This document shows positions 49,381-62,671 of a DNA stretch of 64,000 nt, one piece after another. This DNA is from Takakia lepidozioides. Taxonomy: Eukaryota; Streptophyta; Takakiopsida; Takakiales; Takakiaceae. The position numbers and the translations under genes were made by a program. Position 1 is the stretch's first letter; every line of letters begins with the position of its first letter. Location: NCBI GenBank assembly GCA_030704615.1, contig CM060731.1, positions 93,910,756 through 93,974,755 on the forward strand. Reading direction: 5' to 3'. The notes below the pieces were generated by a model. That model saw only the letters and a program-made list of their open reading frames with translations. It ran no database searches and was not told where the DNA came from.

Positions 49381-49465
49381 CGTAGCTACGTCCCCAACGG
49401 GATGGAAAGTTGTCATCCCACACGACCCAAGAGTCCGAAATTCTTCTACAGAAGATTTTGCTCTT

Positions 49466-51430
49466 TCACCATGAATTGTCGAAGGATGCAAGCAACTGAT
49501 TTCTCCTTGCGTTGCCACACTTGGGAAGAGTTGCCACAATTACAAGCCACGCTTTGCGATCCTCAGACACCAGGTCTGAGTGAGCCCAATTCTCTGCAAA
49601 GAAGGCCTCACTTTCTAGAAAAGCACCGCACATCTCTTTTTCCATAAGTTCCACAAGACGATCCCTCTAAGCGATTCCCACTGGCAAGAGTAGAAGACAT
49701 GATCACCGTCGACATTCAACAACAAGGCAGAAGGAGAATAAGACAAATCAGGATTCCAAAAGGAATTAAAATCATAGGCCCTATCCCAAACAGCTTGAGC
49801 AAAAGGGCATAACACTATACATTGCTCTAATTGCTCAGAAGCTTGCAGATTGCAAGAAGAACATGCAGCCGGGGGATCAGAGAACATAGCCTAGGAGCAT
49901 ACTGTTGGCTATCTTCCACAAAAAAGCAGCCACCTTGGTTGCCCTGTGCTTTTTCCAGATGTTTGACCATACTGGCTTCCAGGTGAGAGGAAGGCCTGCC
50001 ATGTGAGCCCATTTATTGTTTGACCATACTGGCTTCCAGGTGAGAGGAAGGCCTGCCATGTGAGCCCATTTATTGCTCCATTTGCGATCAAATCTTCTCT
50101 TTGGTAATTACAGAGTGTAACCCAGCCTGGCTGAGTACTTGAAAAAGTGGTCGTGCCCTTTACTCATCCAGATCCATTCACCAAGATCGAATTGCAAGAA
50201 TTTCAAGGGAGTAGAGAGAAACCAACAAATGGTATTGTTGTAGTGCTGTGAGCCTCGGACTATTTGTAATCTACTACTGCAAGGTCTCCCCTATAGAGCC
50301 CCTGTCTGGGGGACACATTAATGTGGGGTCCACATTAAAGGCTCCTCATGTGGCCCCAACATTAATTGCACTCCAGCCTCAATGAGGCCCCATGCCATGC
50401 TATGGCAGCCATAGCGAGCCTCTATGCGCCTCCATGCTCCACATCCGCCATCCATGTGCTCCCTATGCTCCATATCCCATGGTCCATCCCATGCCCTCCT
50501 CAACTCATTTTATCAGTTTATAATGCAACAAAGAACATCTAGTTACACGTTAGTTGGTAGCTCAGCTGGTAAGTGCACAATGTGTGACCAATGTAGTTTG
50601 GAGATCAAACCCATTGCACTACCCTGTGTGGATTGTTCGTGGCGGTCCTCAATAGTCTAAATCATGGGCTGTTGCTAACAGGTTTTTCTTTTTTGAAAAA
50701 AACATGTTAAGGGGCTGATCCGAAACCAAAATTGTTGTTTAAATATTTGGAATTTCATACTCTCAGAGGAGAAAAAATTGCAATATTGGTTTCGGATCAG
50801 CCCCTTAACATTTTTTCGTCTGCTTTGAAGAAAAAAAAAATCCTCGGAGTGACATTCTACGATTTAAGCTATTGAGGACCGCCACGAACAATCCACACAC
50901 GAAGAAGGGTAACGGAATGGGTTTGATCCCCAAACTGCGTAAGTAACACATTGTGCACTTAACCAACTAGGTTACCAATCAATGTGTGATCTATTGTTCT
51001 CTGTTGCATTATAAACTGATCAAAATGAGTTAAGGAGAGCATGGGACGGGTCATGGGGATATAGAGCATAGGGAGCGCATGGATGGCGGATGCGGAGCAT
51101 GGAGGCGCATAGAGGCTCGCTATGACGGCCATAGCATGGCATGGGGCCTCATGGAGGCTGAAGTGCAGTTAATGCTGGGGCCACATGAGGAACCATTAAT
51201 GTGGACCACACATTAATGTGTCCCCCTGGCAGGGGCTCTATAGGGGAGACCTTGCAGGAGTAGATTACAAATAGCCCCAGGCAAGGTCAGAAGGAGGCGG
51301 AGCTGGCTTAGGATCGCCCCAAAGAATACAACAACAATCCGTGCTGTCAGGAATGGAAGCAATCTTGGGGGCAAAAAGAATGCCATCGTGGTTTGGCTTC
51401 TCTGTTGGATCGGATTTGAGAGCCCTGTAT
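49466..51430 (-). pseudogene. LINE (non-LTR retrotransposon) ORF2 C-terminal remnant
   Basis: The - strand reads VAAFLWKIANSMLLGYVL, CSSCNLQASEQLEQCIVLCP, FAQAVWDRAYDF and RGIVLWNLWKKRCAVLF. This is the zinc-binding region that follows reverse transcriptase in plant LINE proteins, with its C-x2-C...C pattern and the W-x-x-W-x-x-R ending. Farther upstream on the same strand (51370-51275) it continues STDCCCILWGDPKPAPPPSD. The foldback element at 50260-51274 interrupts it. A 57-bp in-frame tandem duplication (19 residues, KWAHMAGLPLTWKPVWSNN) lies at 49961-50074. The frame changes between segments, so it is dead. Confidence 0.72.
50260..51274. mobile_element. 1-kb foldback element with about 480-bp inverted arms
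   Basis: The left arm 50260-50734 and right arm 50781-51274 are reverse complements along nearly their whole length, with a 46-bp loop. The innermost 30 bp differ at one position. The outer ends read CTATTTGTAATCTACT and its inverse. Each arm includes a tRNA-derived SINE-like segment. It sits inside a LINE remnant. No coding capacity. A transcript across it would form a long double-stranded hairpin. Confidence 0.88.
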
Positions 51431-53950
51431 GCAGTCTCATGTGACAGCCAACGGATTTATGGTACTGGTTCCAGTTAGGTTCCGGATTCTATTTTTAAAA
51501 TGTGTTTATTTAATCTAAATATTTGAATTTTTTTTATCAGTATGTGAAATTAGTTGGTACATTAAAATATTTCAACTAAAATTCAGGGACTTTGTTAGTT
51601 TTCATTGAAACAAAAATAAACTAAAAACCTGTAAAAGAAAATAGATAAATTTTTGTGGCCGAAGCTGTTAATATATTTGAGCTATCTTGATGTATCGGCA
51701 TATGCTAGCAATTTGATTAGTGAACCCAAGACTCTCACCAGGAGCTAAAGGATTGAACCCAGGATCTCATGTAGCTGAAGATAAACCCAAGATCTCATGG
51801 AGCTTGAGAGGTAAAACCTCCCGGCCAAACCCATGAGAGGTAAATGGTATATCTTTGTGGGCACTCACCTCTCTTATCCAACTCACACACAATGCTTGAT
51901 GATCTTTCAAGATTTATTGAGTCCCTAACGTAAGTGAAGTGATGCCAATGATGCAAGCAAAGTCTAGATGGTAACTCCCGGTAACTCCACTGCATTCAAA
52001 TGTTCCAATAAACCCAACCTACCCAGCCATCCAATACTTTTTGTTCCCAAATCGCCATGAAGACAATGATCTTGATGTGAATTCATACGCCACGTGCACC
52101 ATACAAAAAAATCAATGCCAACGTCAGTCACCTCCACGTCAATACTCCCCTTTGCAAATTGCAAAATACCATGGTTACCATCTTCCCTTCAGATCAGAAC
52201 TATATCTGGGTAAGCCGGCCGCTCGAGGTTTCTAGTGTACCAGGACCTCAGCAGATCATCACGCCACCAGATGGGAACAGAAAAGCCTGCCTTTGCCAAT
52301 CATGAAAGACTTCACAGGAGAAAGTGCATCATCTAAGAGTGGCAGAGAATGCACTGAAATTGTAATAAAATGAATGTACAAATGTAACATACATGTTCAA
52401 TCCCTTTACAGCCAATACCAGAGCCTTGCCTCTGCACACGTCTAATTTTGACTAAGTTTTGACCACAACTAAAACTATGGAATACTGTTTGCACACCGAC
52501 ATAAGTTCCAAACACCATCTTTGTATTACTTGCTGGCTATCTCAGAACTATGGAGGATATGTGTGTCATAGTCAAATGACGCTGTCAGCCATAGCCGCCT
52601 CACCTGTGCATCACACATCATTCGGTGAGAGCATACAAGGATGAGATACACACACTCTAGCATGATGACTTCATCCTCGGGTGACCTTGAGTGTGTTATG
52701 ATGTGGGTATCATCTTTATCCCATGTCCGTGGACATACTCAAATTCATTTGTTTACTTTTTGCATTTTATGAGCTCTCTGTCTCTAAGCTCTTTAGAGTT
52801 TTCCGCGGACATTATAATGTACCATTTCAGTTCACTTCTCTAATTATTTTGAAAGCAGCACATCTGTTATATTTCTCTTAGGAGAAATTTGATAGTCTAT
52901 CTTATGCTTAGTCTATCTTATCTTATCCCTTTCCTATGCCAAAGTGGAATTAAGGCTTTATGCAACTATCTGCTACTACATACATGGTCTGTGAAGACAG
53001 AAAGGAGATTGTATGTCATGCAGGTTCCTAATGAACCAACATGACATTTGATGGCGAACTAATCCCTGATAGACCCTGTAGCAGCAGCATACTGCAGTAT
53101 ATGTGTACACCTTCTACATGTACAAGGTGTACATTGACCTTCTATGTGTACATGTACATGACCTTCAATGTACATTGCTCCTTTGGCTGGTCTACTGTAG
53201 CCAATGCCTTGTGTCAGAATTGGAAATCTGAAAATGAGAGTAAAATTAGTACGAACCACTTGATTAAGTTGAGTCAGTGGCACTCCTTACTTCCAGCCAC
53301 TTGACTCTGAAAAATAGAATCAGTGGTAATGTTCTATGAGCTGCTCATATGCACAATATGAATAAGGGAAAAATGACAGAAACAGTACTTCTGTCACACT
53401 CTTCTGACCAAAAGAGGCCTCTAGAATTTCGTCTTGGCTCTATAATTCTGTGGTACCAGTGGCTCCAGCTTTGCTTTGCCGCTTCCTACACAAGTGCTTC
53501 AGGTGGTAGAGGATAACGGATCTACTCCTGTGACTCCCTTGCATGGTTGTATGCAAGTGGGGCTTATGCTCTGATATTGGCCATAAATTTGGAAAGCTAT
53601 AGCACGCAAGAGGGCCTGCCATTCACCTCGCACATCCTCACTAAACCACATCATATACTTGTGGTGTTTTTTGGGACAGGTGCAGGTGAGGCCTTCTCTT
53701 CTTCTACGAATTTTTGGGTTCTTGTCTGAATTCACAGAGCTGGATATGGATTTGTCTTGCAGATATGAGAAGGCTGCTTACTTGCAGTGAGCAACCAATG
53801 TTATGGTGCCACCACCTATGAGAGGACTAAAGAGAATAACAGTGGGTTGCCCCTCTCCAGAAATCTAACCTATACTTTGAGAGTTTCCCTATCTGCTAGG
53901 TTCATTATATAGTGCATAGTCACTACATATCACTATGAGGTACGTTATCT
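51431..53950. other. Intergenic sequence, no gene recognised
   Basis: No convincing coding region. A GTACAT-rich patch with short palindromes lies at 53098-53180. The 3' UTR of the PRT6-like gene probably reaches into the right end. Confidence 0.4.
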
Positions 53951-53954
53951 TATC

Positions 53955-56900
53955 ATGAGCTCATTTCCAGAACCATTTCCAAGCTCTGAGCTCTTTGATC
54001 AAGTTTCCTGCAAACCATATGATTGGTAAGATTGCAATGACTTGATAGAGGTGTTGTTTGAAAACAAAGTACAATACAATGCTGTTAGACATAGCAGCTA
54101 TTTGGATTACACAGAACTTACTCTCTATCATGGAGCAGTATAGCAGTTCATGAAAAACCATGAAGCACTCTGCTTATCTCTATGGAAAATCTAAGATGAG
54201 AGGGAAACCTTATTACCACCCACTCCGATCACCTCTATGGATATGGAGTCAATGCTGAGTCTGGATCAAGAGGAAATGTGATGGTGCCTTCTTTGAAGGC
54301 TGTTGTTGTCTATATATTTGTGGTTTAAACTGGAATAGACCGATCCTTTCTTGTCAAGACAAGACAAGCCCTATCTTGTGTGTGTGTTGGAATCTTACCT
54401 ATGTGAGGCACTTCATTCTTCAGATAGGTTTCAGGAGTTTTCCAATTGCTCAAATCACATCAGGATGTGACTTGAACATATGAAAAGCTAGTTCTAATTT
54501 TCAGAGATTCTTGTGCAATCAAAACTCACATCGGATTGGATCTTTACTCATAATAGCTATATTCAGGACCTTGTTTTGATTCCCTCCTTCCCCTAATAAG
54601 TGCACCACTGGCATGGATATGTTAGCTCTCTTCTCGTATGCAAACTTACCCTCATCAGCTGCATGTGTGAATGCAGGTTAAGAGACGTAACACACACTTC
54701 TGACAAATACAGATCTTTGAGAAGGTGACTTGGACAGTTACTACCTCATTCAATCGGAGTTCGCTCAGATACAGCAGTTGGCTGCGCCTCAGATAAATGT
54801 CTTCCTGCATACAATGTTCAACTGTGAAACATCTGAAATAAGCCAGTTTCTAACTAATAAAGGTTTCACTCAAGATACTAGCTGAACATAGTTGCCATGT
54901 GCTTGCCATATAATCAGACATCGTCAAAGCATGATTGTTAGGAGATCTCTACAAGTAAATACAACTTTACTGCTTCGATCCCATACAAATGCTTCAAGCT
55001 ACACCTTAAGCATTCACAAGAAAAAAACCTCTGACCTCGCCATGAAGATCCAAATAGAGGGAGTTTGCCCTGCACACCCGGTCACCTCGGACCAGTAGCA
55101 ACTGTGTGGTATGCATCAACAGAAAAATGCCAATTCCAGCACACTCTGAAATCCAACAATCAACAACAAATGTAACCATTTAAGAGTGCCCTTTTCTCAG
55201 AAAATTTGGGGTTGAACACACAAATGGCTTCGAACAGTCAAGCTGTCTTTCTACCAGGTGAGCTTGTGGCTTTCAAAACTCTGGAGATAATCACAAGCAT
55301 CCACTGCAAGCAGCTATAGAAAAGGTTTGCCTCACATATTTCCCTTCCCCCCACAAAGAAGAATGGTTACTCCGTCAGTGCGTCTGACTATCTCTCTGAA
55401 TAAAGCTTTCACTATTTCCTTGTTTTTCAATTTTATCTGCAGAAGCACCACCTTTTTTAGCATATGATAGCATCCCCCAACATCATTCTCAGTGCAGCTT
55501 TTGAAATAAGAAGTCTCCTCAACAATAAATGTGACCACTTACAGAGTGCCATTTTCTCAGTGATCTGAGTTTGGACAACTCAAATGCCTTTACACATGTA
55601 AAGGCTTTCTACCAGGTGAGCTTCTAATACGGCCTTAAAAAATCTGGACATAATCATGAGAGTCCACTGCAAGCAGCGATAGAAAAGGTTCTGTATTGTG
55701 GAAGTCTCAGCTGCCTCACCTATTTACCTTCCCCCCAAAGAGGAATGGTTAATCCATCAGATGTCTGACTCTCTCTGTATAAAGCTTCACTATTTCCTTA
55801 TTTGTTTTGCAATTTTATCTGCAGAAGCACCACCTTTTTCAGCATGATGATAGCAACCCCCAACATTATTGTTGGTGCAGCATTTGAAACAAAAGAAGTC
55901 CCCACAGACCAAGCAAAATACTGGCTCCCTGCACAAATTTCATGAAAGTAGTAATCCTCAGTCTTTCAGCGAGGAGCCCAATCAACGAAGACAACCTGCT
56001 CTCTACAGCTCACTTTATTTGTCTTACAGATGAGGGGGCAAAAGAGGATTGAGGCTGGAAATGCTGACTGCCTTCAAGAACATTGATTTTCAAGGGAAGC
56101 AACAAAGAAGGAGGAACTAATTAAAGCCACTGGAGGTCCACAGGATACATCGCAGGACATGAACGAAAGAAGACTCACTGTGGCGTTTCTTTGCACTGAC
56201 CACAGGGATGGTGCAGGGACTTCAGCAGTAACTCCTGATTACCCAAAACACCCACGAATCAGAACGCTGATTCAGCTGGCCATTCCCTTCACCACAGCAG
56301 CTTATACATGTATATGTATATACAGAGTGGCCAGATATTTTTTCTTTCTCTCAATCTTAAGAGTACATTCTAAGAAAACTTGAAAGAGTGACTCAAGAGC
56401 TCCCGCACGTAAGTGCAGAGTGAGATTTGCACTAGGATTCGCTCCTTATCTCTGAGCAAGCTAAAACAAAAGGTCTTCGAAAATTGAGTCCCATTTTCAA
56501 GCAATAGATTACTTTCTAAGTACTCTGGTCTAGCAAATCAATATGCTGGAGGAAATGCCTACAACTCTCTGGTCTAGATGCTTGGCTGAATGCCTGATTG
56601 GATTGCTTTAACCAATCTCATTCACAAAGAGGTCCCACTACTGACTGAGGTCTCTCCTGCGATGGTATTGATGTCCTTCCCTCCTCTTCACCCTTGCCCC
56701 TCTCTCCAACTTGCACAGGGCATCTGTCAACACAAGGCTTGAGTACATCTTTGCCTCCCACCAGCTAAAAATTGAGCAAGAAAGGAAATATCATTTTCCA
56801 GAGCTGTCTTCACCTGGAAAACTTCAGGCAAGTTTGTGAGAGACATCTGACGAGGAACTGTAAAGAGCTGTGGTTTGATATTTGTAGACATCTGTTGATA

Positions 56901-59900
56901 GCAACAAGCCCAAATCAGTCCCAAATCAGTCCCAAGTGAGCACGTCCCATATCACCTGCAAATGCACCTCCGCAGCTATTGAGCTAAGTACTTCAGCTGC
57001 ATTGACCTACGTAAGAGATACCATCGAATTCAGATCATGAATGAGATGGAGAAATGAATTCCCTACAGCACAAAGAGCACTGAGAAACCTTTGGCGCTGA
57101 TTGCACAAACACTCTGGTAGTAGATGGACTCACTTAAAAAGGGTTAGGAATGGGCTAGGTGTACAGATGCTCTAGAAAACATGTGCCAAGTCACTGTTCT
57201 TACCCCATCCACATTGCAGTCTCTATGCAGAAACTGCCAAATTGTTCCACTACCTGTACACCCACACAACACAACGTCAACGAATGTTTCACAGATTTGA
57301 AGGCTCAAGATTGCAACAGAACTCCTGTCTTTCAACTTCTCAGAGTGGACAAAATGTGTACGGGGAAATTATGTGCAAGGTCAAAAAATTATGGACCTAC
57401 TATGCATATTGAGCCTTTGGTATTCCACACATGATCCTCACATAATTGGTGCACATATATAAACGAGATTTAACCGAAATCACACAATCACCTTTTCAGC
57501 CATCAAGTTGGCTCTCTTTGTTAGATCTGCATTTAAAATTACCTATCTTTCCCCCTGAGTTCCTTACCTTCCACATTGGTATTCAGTACATTATGCAGAT
57601 CTGGAAGGCACAATGTCTGCTGCAGGGATGCAGCATTCATCACCCTCCCCCCTGTGGATCAGATGGCAAAAGGGGTCATGTTGCATGCTGTGGGAGCACC
57701 TCACATTCCAAAAGATGCACCTCAAACAAGTGAGTAGCATAAACCTACTAGTTGCATAGTATTAAGAAATTACAGGCATTCTATGCTGTGAAAGTGAAAC
57801 AACTATAACTTAAGGTATGCATAAAGACTGACACCTTGGATTTTAGAATGCCCCTTCATTTCCTCCCAAGCAATAATTTGCACCTGCATGATGATGACAG
57901 CAACACCGTAACTTAAACTGTGATCACCACAAACTTACAAATCAATTAAGCCAAGTCTTGCATTCTACACATGCCAAGAAAACACTTTATCCTCGCTAGT
58001 CCCTTATCCTTTTTATCTAGAGACTCTTGGCTTGGCTTTCCCTGCCCACTCAATGTGTGTTACAACTGGATACTCTCATCCACATGATCGAAATCTCTTT
58101 GGCATTACAAACTGTGTATATTGCTGGTGTTCAGAAATATCTGCTATCAAGTTGCGTTGTTGGGCTTGCTGTTACATAGAAGCTGCTTTCTTTTCCTCTC
58201 TATCATGGCTGGCCCTGACTAAGGTCCCCACCCAGATGGCCTTTCTAGGTCTGGCAATTATCCTTTACAAAAGAGGCTGCCAACATCCTCTCAGAAAAGG
58301 TGAAAGATGAAAAAGAAGGCACACAAAGCAGTACCAACAACTCTGCTCTTCGCAGAAAGGGAAGGCATGCATTTGCAATCACAGATGCTCGGTCTTTCTC
58401 CGTATTCACGAAACTCTCCACATCATTTCTTTCTAGCTCCTCAAATGCTCTTGATGTCTGGCTGACTGCAACCGTGTAAGCAAACTTCACCATAGCCAAA
58501 ATGTGCTGCAGTCTAGGCAAGCCTTGATATGTCTGAATCAGCAAACAGAGTGGCAATTTGTGACAAACTCAGCTAGGAGCAAAGTAATGTGGCCAAAGTT
58601 ATAGTTCAAGCTGTCGCATACTGGAAGCACTGGACAAAACTAGAGACAGGTCTGCACTCAACTGAGTCACATAGAGACCACCATGAAATTGATATTTCAA
58701 ATATAATGAGTACGTCTGAAAGCACGCCAAACCCCAAGTGCATGAATAAGGAACCACTCACAATTAATAGCACAATAAGAAACCCAAATGGGTCAGCTGC
58801 AAGCAAACCACCCTTGAGAATATCAAAAGCCCAGTAATCCCTGAACTCCTCCAAAACATCCGATTCGCTGGGTTGTTGGGAGTCCTTATGAACCACATGT
58901 GCACTCTGTAAGGCAGGGACCCCTGGCAGCGAACTACCCTGTAATTTGCCTGCAGTACTATGTAAGTTCGTCCCATCACAGCTACCCAGGCTCCCTGCTT
59001 TGTGCATATGTGCCACTGGAGGCATGGAGGAGGCCCAGGATCTCGAGCTTTGAAAAACAAAACCCCCTCCCAATGCAGAGGGTGAGGCAGGTAATGTAAC
59101 GTCACTATGTATCTCCCTTTCCACAATCATTGGGGCGTCTCTATCATCTTTGTTTTCCTCAAAATCGTCCTCACTGTTTTCCCCTGTGAGCAGCTGTGAG
59201 CCAAAAATCTCTTGCATTGTGACTAGTAGGTCACCACTCGCATCAGGAAGAATGTCACCCTGCCCACATTTCCCTTGTGGGACATCAACAGGGCTGGTGG
59301 GTTCATTCATTAGCAACTCAGAGATTTGATCTCCCCCCATTCTCAAGCTTTGCAGTAGCCTTTCCATGTTTTGGCTCTTTCCACGTGCTGCAATCACAAA
59401 TCAAGCAACAGGTAGCTTTGTGACTTGGAAGTTTGAGCACTAATGCTTAAATACTTCCAGTATATTTCCAGATCAGCCCCGTTTCCAACGTTATTTCCGT
59501 TTGGAATCGGCGTAACCGAAATGAAAACCATCCAATTAAAGTAACTTTGGAGGCCCACGTTGAATATTTGATAAGTCTGACTGATATCCATCACGACTTT
59601 TCGAAACACCACTTATTTCCATTCTTCGTGTTCAATCTGATGCAACGTAGACAAATATATACATGCTGGAGAGTGACCAAAGTTGCATGCCTGGACCATG
59701 GCATTCCAATGCCTGATTACTAGACAGTTTGGTCAGGTGTTGTAAATTGTACGTATCAATGTGAGAGCCAAGTAAACTCTTAATTGACATTTCAGAGCAA
59801 CCAAAAATAACATGAGATAGCCACCGAGGTAAAGTTCTACATTCAATGATTAAACAAATGAAGCAAGACCACACATCAAAAGCAGTCACCCACACTGAGG

Positions 59901-62671
59901 AGATACGATAAAAATAGGAACTCAACTAGAAAGAATATTGTCTCACAACTTAGAGAATGAAAAGACTATGAGACAGAATTAACTATATCCTGTTACCAGG
60001 GAGCAGCTGTTACAACCACCAACTGACTTCATCAGTTCCCAACAGAGGGTGCAGACGGGAAGACTCAGCCAATATTTAGATGTACCATGGAAATCGTAGA
60101 AAACTCAGAAAGAGAGAGGATACTGCTAGGTCATTTGACGATCCATACAGACTCAGGAACTTTAATGGCATCATTTGTTCTAGAAAAGGCCCCATCATAC
60201 TTTCCAGTCTTTTTTAATCTTCCTCAGGCACCAAGTGAGAGACCTTACCCGCACCAGGCATCATGTTATAAAGCATTGCCAGTTTCCCCAGCTCCCTGAG
60301 AGCTATCCAATGAGCTTGATCCCCTCTCCAAATAAGTTCAGAACTATACTGGGTTGGCGTTGTTGAAGATGATGCACCTGCATCCTTCTGCAATCCTTCC
60401 TCCCTGGTCTCCACTTCACAGTGAATTATATTCTCAGAAAGAATCTCCCAAAGCACCTGAAGGTAAGCAGCCAAACTTCAAAACCAAATCACATAGTATC
60501 CTCTTACAAAGCTGGATAAAGATTTCAAAATAGCTTGAGACTGCTCTTTTATACAAACCCATGGAAACCCATGGAGAAAGCAACCAGTCCATCTATACAG
60601 CGGCAACCGAAATATATGATACCACAATAGCCATCTTTTGAGGAATCCAAGGACACGACTTTCCAGAACATGAATGAGTGCCTTCCAAAGATGATGTCAT
60701 GTAAACCTTGGTGTCTGCAGAGATAAACAAAGGATTGCAACTATTGACATTCACACCATCCAAATCTTTTCCTGGGTAAGCTATTATGGCAATACAGATG
60801 TCTGATCACAGCTATATACTCTCGTAACTATAGGTTGAGAGCTTCTTAAACTGGTGAAACTTCCAGACAACACATCTCACCTGGCAGGTTGCAAAGCCAT
60901 CCAATTCTGGTTCTTGACAAAATTTTCTTCTCACCCTTAGATTCTGCCCCATACAAGTCCTGAACTTGGTAAAAATCAAGCAAGGCTCATGCGTTGACCA
61001 CAAAAGGGAAACATTCAAGAGCAGAAGTAGACTTCTGCAGATAACTTGAAAAGCTCACTTGTGCGTCTCCATTCATGACTGTATATTCCTTGGAACATCT
61101 CACACCCACACTTTTAAATAGATTGCAAAATTTGAGAGGAAACATGTCCAAGTCCAAAAACAATACACAAATCCTGCCCTGGTCTTCAGTTGTCCCTCAC
61201 TCTTCTATATCTCAGTGATGTTTTTGTCCGCATCTTTGTTTGGTGTCCTTGCAGCTTTCATTGCTTGCAAATTCTCAGCTCTCTTTCTACTTATCATAGC
61301 TTACACCACATTTTGCTGAGAGACATCCCAATGTTTCCAGATTGCAGGGATTTCAGCAGTAATGACTCACAACCCCGTGGAACCTCAGCACACCGGGGAG
61401 TGACTGGGTATATGGAGACTGACAATTGCAACTGAATGTCAGACCAATAAAGCTAGTCAGTAAAAAAGGAAGTGTATTTGCCTGGAGGACAAAAGACTCA
61501 ATTGCTGATGAATTCTTCCTCAAGATTTGCTTATTTGCCTTCTCTGCTTGGTCCTGCATTCTTCTCGATACAACAGAGGCACCTACATAGGGTAGTAACA
61601 CATTTGCCAGGCGGCGGCAGATTGGGCACAGAAAGTCCAATTTTTCAAGGACAATGATGCCTTTTCCTGACAACTCAGAACCAGCCACCCATGCCAAAAT
61701 CCCCAATATCATATTCACAAGTGCTCTATGTGACTCTGACCGAGTTACCATGTACATATTCTGAGATGATCCTCCCCAAGCTTTTTGATACTTCGTTCAT
61801 CCATGCAAGCCCCATTTCATGTTTAGATTAGCTGGCCAATGTCAAAAACAGCCTAAAATTTGCCAGGGAAGGCTCTAAATTAAGTAGCAGTGCGACCAAA
61901 CTACTAGAGAGAGAATTTTCACCTGAGTACTATATACACCCAGTCTGCACTCTACTGTCAGACCTCAATCTATTGCACCCACATGGAATCTGCAATATCA
62001 GTACTGTGCTGACAAGCTAATGGTTGGAGTACATCCTACTTACACTGCCAGGTAGAAAGATACCTTCATAAGCAGAGCTGTCATTATGTCGTTTAACAAG
62101 ATTAAGAGCATAGCGTTCGAAACATGCCTGATGCATCTGCAATCATATCCAGGGCCGCAGAAATGAACATTAGGTCACGGGTGCCGAAGGTGAATTTTAC
62201 AACCATCCATAATCAAAAATCAAGTAACATACAGTACACTTGCCCCTCCATTGCATCCACCCCACTCAACTCAAGCCGAAAGCCATGGCACAATCCTTCC
62301 CCTTCTCCAAAAAGGTGAGATTTCAACTGACTTAATTGAACCTTTGTTTGTCACAAAGAAAACATACTCACAATGCCTTCTACCACATCAAGATGGGCAC
62401 ACATTATTACCTGGTGACCACAACACTGGACATGCTCAGCTGGATAACAATCAAGGCAACCAGATGTGAAGCTTCCTTGGGAATCAGAAGCAATCATCAA
62501 GGTGACTAATTGCCTGTTGCCAGACACACCCTCCTTGCTGCTGTGATCAGCAATGGCAAGGGACTCAGCCTCCTCCTTGCTCACTCCCCGTCTTTTATCG
62601 ATAACGAGGCTTGGCAAGTTATAACGCTGTACAAAGGCAATCCAGCCACTTGGAGAATCATTTGGATCACA
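53955..62671 (-). CDS. PRT6: PRT6-like E3 ubiquitin ligase (N-degron pathway), C-terminal part
   Basis: PROTEOLYSIS 6 type N-recognin, which ubiquitinates proteins with destabilising N-termini. Supported exons: 62671-62411 (ends HVQCCGHQ), 62136-62064 (MHQACFERYALNLVKR), 61666 to about 61485 (LDFLCPICRRLANVLLP), 60456-60249 (VLWEILSENIIH), 59387-58762 (ends DPFGFLIVLLI before GTGAGT), about 58560-58290 (VKFAYTVAVSQ, ACLPFLRRAELL), 56891-56814 (QMSLTNLPEVFQ), 55928 to about 55840 (EPVFCLVCGDFF), 55069-55036 (ANSLYLDLHGE), 54804-54745 (EDIYLRRSQLLYLSE) and perhaps a last exon near 54015-53955. The first three form the RING-H2-like ligase core. The rest match, in order, the conserved UBR C-terminal blocks (SPYLDxxGEED...LYLxExR). 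The UBR box and N-terminal half would lie beyond 64000. Some junctions remain unresolved, and a tandem duplication covers one exon. Confidence 0.8.
55160..55890. repeat. Tandem duplication of about 370 bp inside the PRT6-like gene
   Basis: 55161-55517 and 55521-55890 align throughout, with an offset of 359 to 383 bp because of small indels. Shared landmarks are TCTACCAGGTGAGCTT, CCACTGCAAGCAGC, TTTATCTGCAGAAGCACCAC and the Cys-rich coding piece (GGCYH on the - strand). Only the right-hand copy keeps the upstream EPVFCLVCG part of the exon. Confidence 0.85.

Noticed and set aside
50550-50655. Functional tRNA gene
   Set aside because: A-box-like start is good, but the B box is degenerate, no cloverleaf closes, and the segment is duplicated in a repeat.
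57159-57733. + strand open frames opposite the PRT6-like gene
   Set aside because: They lie antisense within the gene's intronic space and show no motif.
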